A stretch of 64,000 nt of DNA from Methylocystis sp. B8 (GTDB taxonomy: Bacteria; Pseudomonadota; Alphaproteobacteria; Rhizobiales; Beijerinckiaceae): positions 310,001 through 374,000 of the forward strand of contig NZ_VBTZ01000003.1 in assembly GCF_005771425.1 (NCBI RefSeq). The letters run 5' to 3'. The notes beneath the pieces were generated by a model. That model did no database searches. It worked only from the letters and a program-made list of their open reading frames with translations, and had not been told where the DNA came from. Made by a program: the position numbers and the translations under genes. How positions within the stretch are numbered: the first letter of the stretch is position 1; the number at the start of each line of letters is the position of its first letter. Below, piece after piece: positions 47,801 to 57,038 of the stretch.

Positions 47801-47952
47801 AGTATAGATACCCGCAATAAATCGCGAAGCTCTCTCCGCCTTGCTTCGGGGGCTCAAAAGAGCCATGTTTGGGCGCGACCTTGGTTTTTCGGCCGCTTTC
47901 CCTTTCGGGAGGCGGCCTGTTCGCGCGATCGTCGCCTTTTAGGGAAGCGCCA

Positions 47953-49740
47953 GTGCCCAATTTAGCTATTTTGCCTGCGTCCTCGGCTAGCCGCGCGAGG
48001 CGTGTTCTGGCGCGTTTGTCATGCGCTCTGCTTGCCGGAACGGGCGCCTTCGCGCTCTCCTGCGACAGCAGCCTCGCGGCGCGGGAAAATATTGTCGTCG
48101 CCAGACCGTTTGAAGTCGGCTCTAGCCTTTCAGGCAATTATCTCGCCGCGATCGTCGCCGGCGCGCAGCGCGACACATTCGCCGCCTCGACGTTCTTCCG
48201 CGAGGCCTTGCGCGACGATCCAAAGAACACCGATCTCGCCGACCGCGCCTTCGTCGCCGCGCTCGCCAATGGCAATATGCCGGAGGCAATGGCGCTCACC
48301 GGCCGCGTGATCGCGCATGACCGCACGAATGGCCTCGCGCATCTGGCGCGCGGCGTCGACCAGATCAAGCAACGCAAATATGCCGCGGCGCGCGCCGAAC
48401 TCACGAAGGGCGGCGGCGACCGCCGTCGTGACATCACTTCGACCCTGCTTACCGCTTGGAGCTACGCAGGCGCCAAGGATACGCGCAAGGCGCTCGCGAC
48501 GCTTGATACGCTTACTGACGACGCGTTTCTGGTCTTCCGCGACTATCACGCGGCGCTCATCGCCGAGCTCGGCGGCGACAAGGCCGAGGCCGAAAAGCGC
48601 TTCAAGTCAGCCTATAGCGCAGAGAGAAACACGCTTCGACTTGTCGACGCCTATGCGCGTTTCCTCGCGACGCACGGACAGCGCGAGGAGGCGAAAAAAC
48701 TCTACCTCGCCTTCGACGAAGTCGCGCCAAACCATCCGATCGTCCTCGCCGGCCTGGCCGCGCTCGACGAGGGCAAGCCGCTGCCGCCCTTCGTGCGTAG
48801 CGCCGAGGAGGGCGCTGGCGAAGTGCTTTACGGGCTGGGCGCCGTCGGCGGCCGCCAGGGCGACGAGCTCGCCTCGCTCATCTATCTGCGCCTCTCGCTT
48901 TTCCTTGCGCCGGAGAATGCGCTCGCGATCGTCACGCTCGGCGACGTCTATGAGCGCATGAAGCAAGAAGAGGCGGCGATCGATCTTTATCAAAGCGTGC
49001 CGAAAGACAGTCCGCTGCGCGTCAACGCCGACGTTCAGGCGGCGCTTCTTCTCGAGAGTCTCGGCAAATCGAAAGAGGCGAGCGAAAGCCTCGCGGCCAT
49101 CGTCGCCGCCAATCCGAAAAATCAGGAAGCATTGACCGCGCTCGGCAATCTGCAGCGCTCGCGCAAGTCTTTCGCAGACGCCGCCGCGACCTATACGCGC
49201 GTGCTCGATCTGCACCCCAAGGCCGACAAGAGCCTGTGGCTGCTTTATTACTATCGCGGCATCGCCAATGAGCGGCGCAAGGACTGGCCGGCGGCCGAAG
49301 CCGATCTCAAGAAGGCCTTGGAGCTCAATCCCGACCAGCCGCTGGTGTTGAACTATCTCGGCTATTCATGGGTCGACAAAGGCTCGAACCTCGACGAAGC
49401 CTTCAAGATGCTGCGCCGCGCCGTCGATCTGCGCCAGCGCGACGGCTATGTCGTCGACAGTCTGGGCTGGGCCTATTACCGGCTCGGTCGCTATGACGAC
49501 GCCGTGCGCGAATTGGAGAAGGCGATCGACCTGAAGCCGTCCGACCCGGTGATCAACGATCATCTTGGCGACGCCTATTGGCGCGTCGGCCGCAAGCTCG
49601 AAGCGCATTTCCAGTGGAACCATGCGCGCGATCTCAATCCTGACCCCGACGACCTGCCGAAGATCCTCGATAAGATCAAGAACGGCATGTCGGACGCGCC
49701 GACGGTCGTGAGCGACAAGGCGGCGCGAAACGGCGGCTGA
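47953..49740 (+). CDS. Tetratricopeptide-repeat protein, exported
   Basis: About 595 residues. N-terminal signal (CALLAGTGAFALSCDSSLAA) and many TPR units, for example FLRDYHAALI, ALTALGNLQRSRKSFADAAA, YYRGIANERRKDWPAAEADL, NYLGYSWVDKGSNLDEAFKM and SLGWAYYRLGRYDDAVRELE. Superhelical scaffold, likely periplasmic or outer-membrane attached, as in Rhizobiales TPR proteins with possible Cys lipid attachment (SCDS). The GTG at 47953 is preferred with AGGGAAG upstream. Confidence 0.75.
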   Translation: MPNLAILPASSASRARRVLARLSCALLAGTGAFALSCDSSLAARENIVVARPFEVGSSLSGNYLAAIVAGAQRDTFAASTFFREALRDDPKNTDLADRAFVAALANGNMPEAMALTGRVIAHDRTNGLAHLARGVDQIKQRKYAAARAELTKGGGDRRRDITSTLLTAWSYAGAKDTRKALATLDTLTDDAFLVFRDYHAALIAELGGDKAEAEKRFKSAYSAERNTLRLVDAYARFLATHGQREEAKKLYLAFDEVAPNHPIVLAGLAALDEGKPLPPFVRSAEEGAGEVLYGLGAVGGRQGDELASLIYLRLSLFLAPENALAIVTLGDVYERMKQEEAAIDLYQSVPKDSPLRVNADVQAALLLESLGKSKEASESLAAIVAANPKNQEALTALGNLQRSRKSFADAAATYTRVLDLHPKADKSLWLLYYYRGIANERRKDWPAAEADLKKALELNPDQPLVLNYLGYSWVDKGSNLDEAFKMLRRAVDLRQRDGYVVDSLGWAYYRLGRYDDAVRELEKAIDLKPSDPVINDHLGDAYWRVGRKLEAHFQWNHARDLNPDPDDLPKILDKIKNGMSDAPTVVSDKAARNGG

Positions 49741-50160
49741 TCAAGCTTTCTCGCCCGCCATCTCTAAAACGACGCGCCACTCTTCGTCGCTCACCGGCTG
49801 CACGGACAAGCGCGAGTTGTTGACCAGCACCATGTCCTTAAGGCGCGGCTCGGCTTTGATCTGCGCAAGCGTCACCGGCTTTTTCAAAGCCTTCACCGCC
49901 TTCAAATCGACCATGCCGAATTTGCCGCTCTCGTCGGTGTGATCGGGATAATAGGTCTTGATGATCTCGACGATTCCGACGATCGCCTTGTCCTCGTTCG
50001 AATGATAGAAGAACCCTTTCTCGCCCTTCTTCATCGCCATCAGATTGAGTTTGGCCGAGTGGTTGCGCACGCCGTTCCAGAAGGTGCCCTTCTCGCCGGC
50101 CTTGACCTGCTGATCCCAGGACCAACTCGACGGCTCGCTTTTTAGTAGCCAGTGCGCCAT
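49741..50160 (-). CDS. EVE-domain protein
   Basis: 139 residues, the whole being an EVE domain (PUA-like fold): MAHWLLKSEPSSWSWDQQVK, GTFWNGVRNHSAKLNLMAM, KGFFYHSNEDKAIVGIVEI and PVSDEEWRVVLEM. EVE proteins bind modified nucleotides in DNA or RNA. The ATG overlaps the stop of the YciI gene (ATGA), so it is translated with it. Convergent with the TPR gene, with adjacent stops. Confidence 0.88.
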   Translation of the reverse strand: MAHWLLKSEPSSWSWDQQVKAGEKGTFWNGVRNHSAKLNLMAMKKGEKGFFYHSNEDKAIVGIVEIIKTYYPDHTDESGKFGMVDLKAVKALKKPVTLAQIKAEPRLKDMVLVNNSRLSVQPVSDEEWRVVLEMAGEKA

Positions 50161-50441
50161 CAGAGCTGCGCTCCCACCACGCGTTTCCAGGGTTTCAATT
50201 CCACCGAGCCGAAGAGACCGGCGACGGCGTAGGGGTCTTCACTGAGGAGCGCGCGCGCCGCCGCTTCGTTCTCGCAGTCGAGAATGAGCATCGAGCCGAC
50301 GGGCGTTTCACCTTGGAGAAAAGGGCCGCCGAGTTTCACGCGCGAAGCATGTTTTTCGAGAAAGGCGAGATGCGCGGCGCGGGTCGACATGCGCAACTCG
50401 ACGTGGTCGGGCTTGTCCAGGCAAAGGGCGACGAAGAGCAC
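50160..50441 (-). CDS. YciI-family protein
   Basis: 93 residues with the YciI fold (MLFVALCLDKPDHVELRMST, HLAFLEKHASRVKLGGPFL, GSMLILDCENEAAARALLSE DPY). Members are small ferredoxin-like enzymes or binders of unclear role. Translationally coupled to the EVE gene; in many alphaproteobacteria the pair is found next to each other. Confidence 0.85.
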   Translation of the reverse strand: MLFVALCLDKPDHVELRMSTRAAHLAFLEKHASRVKLGGPFLQGETPVGSMLILDCENEAAARALLSEDPYAVAGLFGSVELKPWKRVVGAQL

Positions 50442-50560
50442 AAGCGGCCTCGGGTCAACAAAGTGAAGATGGAAGTTCTTCCAAAGCGCGCGCCGCTGGT
50501 CAACCGACCCGCCACGATATTCGCAGTCTGTCGGAGCCCCTAAAGAAAACGGCGCTTATT

Positions 50561-51568
50561 TCAGGCGCGTTTTGCCGGCGCTTCAAATTCCTGCGCGACT
50601 ACACGGTCGCCGAATTCGATAATCGCTTCACGAAGCGAGGCGATTTCGGCGTCGCTCGCCGCGACCGGAACGACCGACAGCCCGCTGCCGCCGCGACGCA
50701 GATTGGCGCACTCCGCCCGCAGGGCCTCTACTGCGCCTTGCAGCATGGCGTTATCCGCGCGCGCCGATTCGAGCTTATTGGCGCTGTCGCTTACGGCGCG
50801 CAACGCGTCTTCCAATTGATCGGCGTCGCTCACTTCGCGTTCTTGTACGGCCTGGAGCTGCGCCCGCGCCTGGTTGAGCTCGACGGACAGCGTCTCGTCC
50901 AGCGCTCGTGTCGCGGCGAGTTCGCCTGAAACGTGAGCCAACTGATGTTCAAGCTCCGCCGCTCGCGCGCCCGATTGTTCGGCGCGCGCATAATCTTCGC
51001 GCAAAGCCTCCAGCGCGCGGTGCATATCGGCGTTATGCTTGTGCAATGCCGAGACGCGCGACTCATAGGCGGCGACGAGCCCGTCCAGCTGCGCCCGCGC
51101 CTTCTCGTCGAGCTGCGCCGTCTCCGATTGAATGAGGCGCAGCTGCGAGATGCGGCTTTCGGCGCGATCGGTCATTTCCTGAAGCGCCGCTTCAGTCGAG
51201 CGAAGAAGCTCGGTGCGTTCGCTGAAAGCCTTTTCCGCTTCCCGGACACGCATATTCATATCGCGGTTTTCGGCTTCTGCGTTCATGAGCTGCGTTTCGA
51301 GATCCACGATGCGCCCGACATGGCGGCCGATGGTCGCAAGGTCATTGGCGCGCACGCCCTGCGTTTCCTCCATCGCTTGTTCCAAGCGGCGCTCGCGGAC
51401 GGCGAATTCAGCGCGCAGCAGATCACGCTCGGCGAAGACCTCCTCCATCGACATGGGCGCAAGCAATTGCAGCCGCCGCATCGAGAGCCGAAGCGCGCGC
51501 CGCCAGAAAGCGGGGAGGAACATCAAGGCGAAAAGCCCGGCGACGAGAAAGCCGAGCGCGAAATACAT
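50561..51568 (-). CDS. Membrane-anchored coiled-coil protein
   Basis: About 335 residues from Met24 (51568); a start at 51637 would add 23 residues. An N-terminal membrane helix (YFALGFLVAGLFALMFLPAF) precedes MSMEEVFAERDLLRAEFAVR and a long heptad-rich coiled coil (about residues 70-300). No catalytic motif. Such proteins occur singly in many Rhizobiales. Likely a cytosolic scaffold tethered to the inner membrane. Confidence 0.7.
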   Translation of the reverse strand: MYFALGFLVAGLFALMFLPAFWRRALRLSMRRLQLLAPMSMEEVFAERDLLRAEFAVRERRLEQAMEETQGVRANDLATIGRHVGRIVDLETQLMNAEAENRDMNMRVREAEKAFSERTELLRSTEAALQEMTDRAESRISQLRLIQSETAQLDEKARAQLDGLVAAYESRVSALHKHNADMHRALEALREDYARAEQSGARAAELEHQLAHVSGELAATRALDETLSVELNQARAQLQAVQEREVSDADQLEDALRAVSDSANKLESARADNAMLQGAVEALRAECANLRRGGSGLSVVPVAASDAEIASLREAIIEFGDRVVAQEFEAPAKRA

Positions 51569-51860
51569 CGCTTGTTCGATCAAGACGCAGCAATCCTCGA
51601 TTCGTCTCGGGGCGGACGGCGTGGCGGATTTTGCCACGTAAGCACGCGGAAGGCAAAGCGCGCCCTGGGCGAGGCCGACTCGTCCATTTGGATGACGACT
51701 TTGCCGCCGCCGCGTCGCAGAACACTGTTAATAACCCATTAAATCCCGTTGCGCGTGAAGCTCGCGGACCCGCTGGAGAGAGGCATATGGTTTTATTCGT
51801 TGGCGTTTCTTGCGACGGCGGCCGCTTGCGCGGCGCGCGGCGATTCGCGGAGCTCAGCCA

Positions 51861-52286
51861 ATGAGCGCCATGCGCTGCCCCGGCGTTCCGGCGCTTATTA
51901 TCGGCGATGCGCGTAGGAGCAGGGCGCGAGACGCCAATGCGAGAGCCTTCGCCACCACGCTGGCGGTCGACGAAGGCTTTCTCGCCGGGCGCCCGCAGGG
52001 CGCGCCGACCGCTCGCGCGCGATTCGCGCCAGCCTGCGTCGAAAATGACTGCGCGCATTGGGGCGATGGCGGATGCGAGCTGCTGGGCCGCATCGCGCAG
52101 CTCCTCGCTGAGGCGAGCGCGCCGGTGAGATCAACCCCTGCATATGACTGCAGCATCCGGCAGGATTGCCGCTGGCGCCGGCAGCGCGGCGATGACGCCT
52201 GCGGCATTTGCGGTTTCGTCGCGAGAGAGCCGCTCGAACCTTCTTCTGATCGGATCAGAACGGGTTCCAGGTCGATTCAGGCGTGA
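51861..52286 (+). CDS. Cysteine-rich hypothetical protein
   Basis: 141 residues from the ATG at 51861. It has cysteines grouped in the second half: ACVENDC, GGCELLG, DCSIRQDCRWRRQ and ACGICGF, which could bind a metal or an Fe-S cluster. The first half is basic and Ala-rich. The minus strand is open too, so the call rests on the cysteine pattern and on it being flanked by well-defined genes. No known family recognised. Confidence 0.5.
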   Translation: MSAMRCPGVPALIIGDARRSRARDANARAFATTLAVDEGFLAGRPQGAPTARARFAPACVENDCAHWGDGGCELLGRIAQLLAEASAPVRSTPAYDCSIRQDCRWRRQRGDDACGICGFVAREPLEPSSDRIRTGSRSIQA

Positions 52287-52851
52287 ATTTCAGATAGCCG
52301 AGATTGAGACCGAGCCGCGCGCCAAGGCCGGAACGCACCGGCATGACGACGACCTCATCATTGTTGAGGGCGGTGAAGCCGAATCCGCCGACGAGATAGG
52401 CCGAGCCGTTGGCGCCTGAGAACCGCCGGTAGATGGCGTCCACCGCCGGCAGATTATAGACGAGCATCATCGTCCGATCGCCGTCGGCGCCGGCGTCGAT
52501 GCCGATCGACGGTCCCTGCCAAAAGACGCGCTGCTGGCCGGCGTTGCGCGTATACATTGTCCCCTGGCCGTAGCGGAGCCCGCCGACAAAAGCGCCGCTC
52601 GCCTCCTCGCCGAGAATGTATGCGTTCGGACTGCCCCACTGGCGTGAAGCGCGTTCGACGCCTTCGGCAAGGCCACGGGAGATCGAGCCGAAAAAGCGGT
52701 GGCCGTTTTCGACGATTTCGCCGCTCGAATAAGTATCAGGCCGCTGAGCCGCGCGGGCGAAGGATTGAGGAGCCGCCCACGCGCAGGCCGAAGCGGCGGC
52801 GAGGCGAAACAGGTCGCGGCGCGAGGCGGCGTTGAAAGAAGGTTTGCTCAT
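52255..52851 (-). CDS. EipA/DUF1134-family envelope protein
   Basis: 198 residues. A twin-arginine type signal (SRRDLFRLAAASACAWAA) then the DUF1134 core: YSSGEIVENGHRFFGSISRG, GQGTMYTRNAG, GIDAGADGDRTMMLVYNLP and ALNNDEVVVMPVRSGLGARL. The family includes EipA, an envelope-integrity factor in Brucella. The Tat-like signal suggests export of a folded protein. The last codons overlap the Cys-rich gene on the other strand by about 32 bases. Confidence 0.8.
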   Translation of the reverse strand: MSKPSFNAASRRDLFRLAAASACAWAAPQSFARAAQRPDTYSSGEIVENGHRFFGSISRGLAEGVERASRQWGSPNAYILGEEASGAFVGGLRYGQGTMYTRNAGQQRVFWQGPSIGIDAGADGDRTMMLVYNLPAVDAIYRRFSGANGSAYLVGGFGFTALNNDEVVVMPVRSGLGARLGLNLGYLKFTPESTWNPF

Positions 52852-52977
52852 GGCGACGAAACTCCGGAACCGACGTGTTGGACGCAATGCGTCGGCGTCA
52901 TCGATGGCCGACGCGCGGCGCAGTTGCGTCGCAAAGACGACGCGCAGCGTTGCTCACGCTAAAATCGCGCGCCGCAG

Positions 52978-53835
52978 TTAAGGAAGCGTTGCGTTTCCGT
53001 CGCGCCTGGATGCGTCCGCCCATGCGACGAACGGACCGTTGCGGTAGTCGACGTCTTTCTTGCCATAACGCAGCGGCGCGCCATGCGGATCGAGCGTCGC
53101 GCCGCCGGCCGCGCGCAGCACGGCGTCGCCCGCCGCCGTGTCCCATTCCATGGTGGGCCCGAAACGCGGATAGACGTCCGCCTCTCCCCGGGCCAGCAAA
53201 CAGAATTTGACCGAGGAGCCGATCGGCGCGCTGCGCATAATCTGATGGCTGGAAAGGAACGACTTCGTCTCAGCGTCGAGGTGCGATTTCGAAATCAGCG
53301 CGACCAGTCCATCCGCAGGACGGGGCCGCACGCGCAGCGGACGCCAGTCCTGCGCGGGCGGCAGCGATCCGCCCGGGCCCGCCTCCGCCTCATAGCCCAG
53401 AGCGCCGGCAAACCAGACGCGCCCCTGCGCCGGCGCGTAAACGGCGCCCGCTCTTGGCGCGCCTTTCTCGGCGAGGGCCACATTGATGGTGAAATCAGAG
53501 CTGCGGGCGAGAAATTCGCGCGTGCCGTCAATCGGATCGATCAACAAGAAGACGTCGTTGACGTCGAGCGTTTTGCCGCGGGCGACGCTTTCCTCAGCCA
53601 AAAATGGCACGCCGGGCAGAGCGACTTCCAATTCGCGGAGCAAATAGGCCTCGACGCGTTCGTCCGCTTCCGTCACCGGCGACTTATCGCCCTTGAGCCG
53701 TGCTTCGATGTCTGGCTTGGCGAAGGTCTCCATAGCAAGCGCGCCCGCCGCAACGGCGATCGTCGCGAACAGCCGGGCGAGGTCTTCGCTTTCGGCGGAC
53801 ACGCCCTTCGATCGAAAACCCTTCTCCGCCGTCAT
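52978..53835 (-). CDS. cysQ: 3'(2'),5'-bisphosphate nucleotidase
   Basis: 285 residues of the inositol monophosphatase fold: GDKSPVTEADE (metal site), LIDPIDGTREFL (metal-binding IDPIDGT) and WDTAAGDAVLRAAGG. CysQ removes phosphate from PAP or PAPS in sulfate assimilation. Length and motif order are normal. Divergent from chpT across 187 bases. Confidence 0.9.
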   Translation of the reverse strand: MTAEKGFRSKGVSAESEDLARLFATIAVAAGALAMETFAKPDIEARLKGDKSPVTEADERVEAYLLRELEVALPGVPFLAEESVARGKTLDVNDVFLLIDPIDGTREFLARSSDFTINVALAEKGAPRAGAVYAPAQGRVWFAGALGYEAEAGPGGSLPPAQDWRPLRVRPRPADGLVALISKSHLDAETKSFLSSHQIMRSAPIGSSVKFCLLARGEADVYPRFGPTMEWDTAAGDAVLRAAGGATLDPHGAPLRYGKKDVDYRNGPFVAWADASRRDGNATLP

Positions 53836-54022
53836 TGCTCGATTTTCCTCAGTCTTTGTTTGCGTTTTAAGCTGCGCGTCATTTGCAATCCGTGCGGCGC
53901 CGGCTAGTTTCGTTTAGTCTGCGTGCAGTGATTCGCGCCGAGTCATTCCGCCGCATTCTACAGGAAGACTGAACCGAACTTCCCGTGAGAACATCTCCGC
54001 CTTGCCCGCTTTGGATGGCGTC

Positions 54023-54700
54023 ATGACCAAATTTTCGCTCGATCCGCTCGACCTTGCCGCGCTCCTCTCGTCGCGGGTCTGCCACGACGTCATCTCGCCC
54101 GTGGGCGCGATCGTAAACGGCCTCGAGGTCCTCGAAGAGGAGAATGACGCCGAGATGCGCGGCCATGCGCTGGCGCTGATCAAATCGAGCGCCAACGAAG
54201 CCTCGGCGCGACTGCAGTTTTGCCGGCTCGCTTTCGGCGCGGCCGGATCGAAGGGCGCTTCGATCGACACGGGCGACGCTGAACTGGTGACGCGGCAGCT
54301 TATCGCCGACGAGCGCACTCAGCTCCATTGGAGCGTCCCGCGCGTTCTGATGTCCAAGAACAAAGTGAAGTTGCTGCTGAACCTGTGCCTTCTCGCCGAC
54401 GCGGCCATTCCGCGGGGCGGCGTAATTTCGGTCAGCTCGACGGGCGAGGAAGATACGGTGGCTTTTCGGATCGAGGCAAAAGGCGTCAATGCGCGCGTCG
54501 CGTCGAACGTTCCTTGTCTTCTCGAAGGCGAAACGGAAGAGGGCGCAATCGACGCCCGCGCCATCCAGGCCTATTACGCGGGCCTCGTCGCCCAGTCTTG
54601 CGGCATGCGGGTCGTCGTTACGAGCGAGACCGAACTCGTGACGATCGACGCGGTTCCAATGCAAGCAGAGGCGGCCGCCGCAGTGAGCGCCGTCGCCTGA
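54023..54700 (+). CDS. chpT: Histidine phosphotransferase ChpT
   Basis: 225 residues. The phosphorylated His21 is in SSRVCHDVISPVGAIVNGLE (motif HDxxSPxGAI), followed by a degenerate Bergerat-like domain. ChpT passes phosphate from CckA to CtrA and CpdR. The ATG at 54023 is used; a TTG seven codons earlier would be the longest start. Its partner ctrA is 1.5 kb away on the opposite strand. Confidence 0.88.
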   Translation: MTKFSLDPLDLAALLSSRVCHDVISPVGAIVNGLEVLEEENDAEMRGHALALIKSSANEASARLQFCRLAFGAAGSKGASIDTGDAELVTRQLIADERTQLHWSVPRVLMSKNKVKLLLNLCLLADAAIPRGGVISVSSTGEEDTVAFRIEAKGVNARVASNVPCLLEGETEEGAIDARAIQAYYAGLVAQSCGMRVVVTSETELVTIDAVPMQAEAAAAVSAVA

Positions 54701-54706
54701 AACAAA

Positions 54707-54735
54707 GGACCCGCGCCAAACTTGGACGCGGGTCC
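54707..54735. terminator. Terminator between chpT and DUF4142 gene
   Basis: GGACCCGCG at 54707-54715 pairs perfectly with CGCGGGTCC at 54727-54735. It lies 7 bases after the chpT stop and before the convergent DUF4142 stop, so it probably serves both. Confidence 0.65.
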
Positions 54736-54769
54736 CTCGATAAGCCAACCCTATATCGGCAAGCGCAAA

Positions 54770-55333
54770 CTACTGCGCGGCGCGGGTGCTTCTTTCAACG
54801 CCGCGCGGAAGAGCCCTAGCGTCACGCAGGTGCTTCTCCAATGACGGAATGGCGTTCTGCGCCCATCGCTTCAGCTCTGCATTCTGTCCGTTTTTCGCGT
54901 AGCTCTCAAAAAGCTTCACCGCTTTTTCATGTCCGTCGATCTGCTGCGTGCGAAAGCGTTCCTCAAAGCGTGCGCCTGTCGTCGAAGACAATTGCTGCAG
55001 AAGGTTTTGGTGTTCCTGGTCGAGCGCGTTCGGCGCGTTGAGACCGTCCTTCTGCAGAATTGGTCCGAGGCTGTTGTCGAGGTTGGCGTGATCCCGCACG
55101 ATCATGCGGGCATAGCTGATAAAATCTTGCGCGCTAGCCTTGTTCTGAGCCTCTCGACCGGCCTGGATCTCGAAGTTGTTGATGTTCCAGGCTTTGTTCA
55201 CGAAGTTCTGGGTCTTCGCGTCGGGCTGAGTCGACTGCATGGCCGCGCCGGCCCTAGTCGAAGTCTTTGCGAGCAAGCAGTTGGGGGCTAGAAGCGCGAG
55301 CGCGATAGCGCCGGCCAGCAGGGGTTTCCTCAT
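54770..55333 (-). CDS. DUF4142-family secreted protein
   Basis: 187 residues. Signal peptide (LLAGAIALALLAPNCLLA) and a four-helix ferritin-like domain of DUF4142 type (NFVNKAWNINNFEIQAGREA, QDFISYARMIVRDHANLD, RFEERFRTQQIDGHEKAVKL). Periplasmic, function unknown. Divergent from nothing close; ctrA ends about 160 bases upstream on the same strand with a terminator between. Confidence 0.82.
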   Translation of the reverse strand: MRKPLLAGAIALALLAPNCLLAKTSTRAGAAMQSTQPDAKTQNFVNKAWNINNFEIQAGREAQNKASAQDFISYARMIVRDHANLDNSLGPILQKDGLNAPNALDQEHQNLLQQLSSTTGARFEERFRTQQIDGHEKAVKLFESYAKNGQNAELKRWAQNAIPSLEKHLRDARALPRGVERSTRAAQ

Positions 55334-55417
55334 CTTCGTTTCCTTAGACGTTGCGCCCCCACTCTAAACCGATCGCGCGCATGGCTGTTCCGCGAGAAGG
55401 TTTGATTCACGAAAAGA

Positions 55418-55449
55418 AAAACGCCGCATCCTGAGACGCGGCGTTTTTT
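55418..55449 (-). terminator. Terminator of ctrA
   Basis: AAAACGCCGC on the left pairs with GCGGCGTTTT on the right around a nine-base loop (55418-55449), with A- and T-runs on either side, so it is intrinsic in both directions. It lies just past the ctrA stop on the minus strand. Confidence 0.8.
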
Positions 55450-55492
55450 CTTAAGGCGCTGCGCTTGGGCTTTGGCGCCAGAATGCGCGAAC

Positions 55493-56194
55493 TCAGGCGG
55501 TGATGCGCTCGTCGGCTTCGCTTGGCTCGCGCAGCACATAACCGCGGCCCCAGACGGTCTCGATATAATTTCTGCCTTCGCTCGCGTTCGCGAGCTTCTT
55601 GCGCAGCTTGCAGATGAACACGTCGATGATCTTCAGCTCCGGCTCGTCCATGCCGCCATAGAGATGATTGAGGAACATCTCCTTCGTCAGGGTCGTGCCC
55701 TTGCGCAGCGAGAGCAGTTCAAGCATCTGATATTCTTTGCCGGTCAGATGCACGCGGGCGCCGCCGACTTCCACCGTCTTCTGGTCGAGATTGACGGTGA
55801 GGTCGCCGGTGATGATGACGGATTGGGCGTGGCCCTTCGAGCGGCGAACGATAGCGTGAATGCGCGCGACGAGTTCGTCTTTGTGGAAGGGCTTGGTGAG
55901 ATAGTCGTCGGCGCCGAAGCCCAGCCCCTTCACCTTGTCTTCGATGCCGGCGAGTCCGGAAAGAATGAGGATCGGCGTCTTCACCTTTGCGACGCGCAGT
56001 GTGCGCAGCACCTCATAGCCGGACATGTCGGGCAGATTGAGGTCGAGGAGAATGATGTCGTAGTCGTAGAGCTTGCCGAGATCGATGCCTTCTTCGCCGA
56101 GATCCGTCGTATAGACGTTGAAGTTCTCGGATTTGAGCATGAGCTCGATGCTTTGAGCCGTCGCGCTGTCGTCTTCGATCAATAAAACGCGCAT
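55493..56194 (-). CDS. ctrA: Cell-cycle response regulator CtrA
   Basis: 233 residues. Receiver domain with phosphoacceptor Asp51 ([16 protein letters not shown]), Lys in [15 protein letters not shown], and an OmpR-type winged helix ([34 protein letters not shown]). Nearly typical of Rhizobiales CtrA, the master regulator of the cell cycle. It ends in ITA, close to the AA-type tail used for ClpXP degradation in Caulobacter. A half-site for CtrA itself lies about 120 bases upstream. Confidence 0.96.
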   Translation of the reverse strand: MRVLLIEDDSATAQSIELMLKSENFNVYTTDLGEEGIDLGKLYDYDIILLDLNLPDMSGYEVLRTLRVAKVKTPILILSGLAGIEDKVKGLGFGADDYLTKPFHKDELVARIHAIVRRSKGHAQSVIITGDLTVNLDQKTVEVGGARVHLTGKEYQMLELLSLRKGTTLTKEMFLNHLYGGMDEPELKIIDVFICKLRKKLANASEGRNYIETVWGRGYVLREPSEADERITA

Positions 56195-56869
56195 GTTGGT
56201 TCCCCACCGAGCTCCATCGTCCGCGACCGGCCCGCGCGAAGGACGCGCGCCGACAGGCCGGCGAGTCCTCGCCCCAGCGACCTGACCGACCTTCCAGGGA
56301 AGGTAAGCGGGATTGGTTAATAAACCTTCACTTACGCCTCAAACGCGGCCCAAAGTCTTAATCCTGGGCGCCAAAGCAAGGCGGACGCATTACGCAACGT
56401 CTGGAAGGATACGGACGGCGACGCGAATCACGTCGTCGCCAATCTATACGCCGTCGAGAGTCCAGTGGGCAAAGATAAAATTGGCCGCGAAAAGAAATGG
56501 CTGCGCGCGCCTCTCAGTCGCAATCCTCGCCCAATGTGCGTCGTGATCTCGCCCAATGCGCGGCGCGAATGAGGCGTCGTTATCGGCACCCGTCCGATAT
56601 GCGCTTGAAAGGGAAAGGGACCGCTCAACGCCGCGCCCGACTACGGCGGCCCAATACGGCCGGCGGCAACATTGACTTGAACGCGCCCTTTCTCCTATAT
56701 GCCTGCGATCGGCGCCGCTCCAAAAGGGGCGGCGAATGTTTTGGGACGACTCCGCGTCGTCGCTGGCGCCGAACCATTTTGAGCCGTCTGCGGCGAGGCC
56801 GTCTGCGGCGACAGGCAAGACGAGAGCGGAAGCGGGCCAAGAAGTCCCTTTCGCCAGCGGAGAAGAACG
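56195..56869. other. Gene-free stretch between ctrA and rpmH
   Basis: About 675 bases with only shadow frames. It should hold the promoters of both the ctrA gene (minus) and the rpmH-rnpA-yidC operon (plus). A possible CtrA box and a GAGTC (GANTC) site at 56263-56267 lie on the ctrA side. Confidence 0.5.
56315..56326. promoter_or_regulatory. Possible CtrA-binding half-site
   Basis: GGTTAATAAACC at 56315-56326 contains TTAA and, read on the minus strand, ATTAACCAAT, one mismatch from the TTAACCAT half-site of CtrA. It sits about 120 bases before the ctrA start, fitting self-regulation as in Caulobacter. Not proved. Confidence 0.4.
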
Positions 56870-57004
56870 GTGAAACGGACATTTCAGCCCAGCAAGATTG
56901 TGCGCAAGCGGCGTCACGGCTTTCGCGCCCGCATGGCCACGGTCGGCGGCCGCAACGTTATCGCCGCGCGGCGCGCACGCGGACGCAAGCGTCTCTCGGC
57001 CTAA
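56870..57004 (+). CDS. rpmH: 50S ribosomal protein L34
   Basis: 44 residues starting at GTG 56870: [17 protein letters not shown] then [14 protein letters not shown] and [11 protein letters not shown]. Complete L34, very basic, as in all bacteria. Gene order rpmH-rnpA-yidC downstream is the classic one. An AGAAG-type ribosome binding site lies just upstream. Confidence 0.97.
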   Translation: MKRTFQPSKIVRKRRHGFRARMATVGGRNVIAARRARGRKRLSA

Positions 57005-57038
57005 TCCGGCTTCTTAAGCGGACGAGGCGGATGGCTGC

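Noticed and set aside
46526-47866. 446-codon minus-strand frame over sucC
   Set aside because: The plus-strand protein is SucC over its full length; the long antisense frame reflects high GC.
51810-52207. Alternative minus-strand frames opposite the Cys-rich protein
   Set aside because: They are Arg/Ser-rich without any conserved-looking pattern; the plus frame has clustered cysteines.
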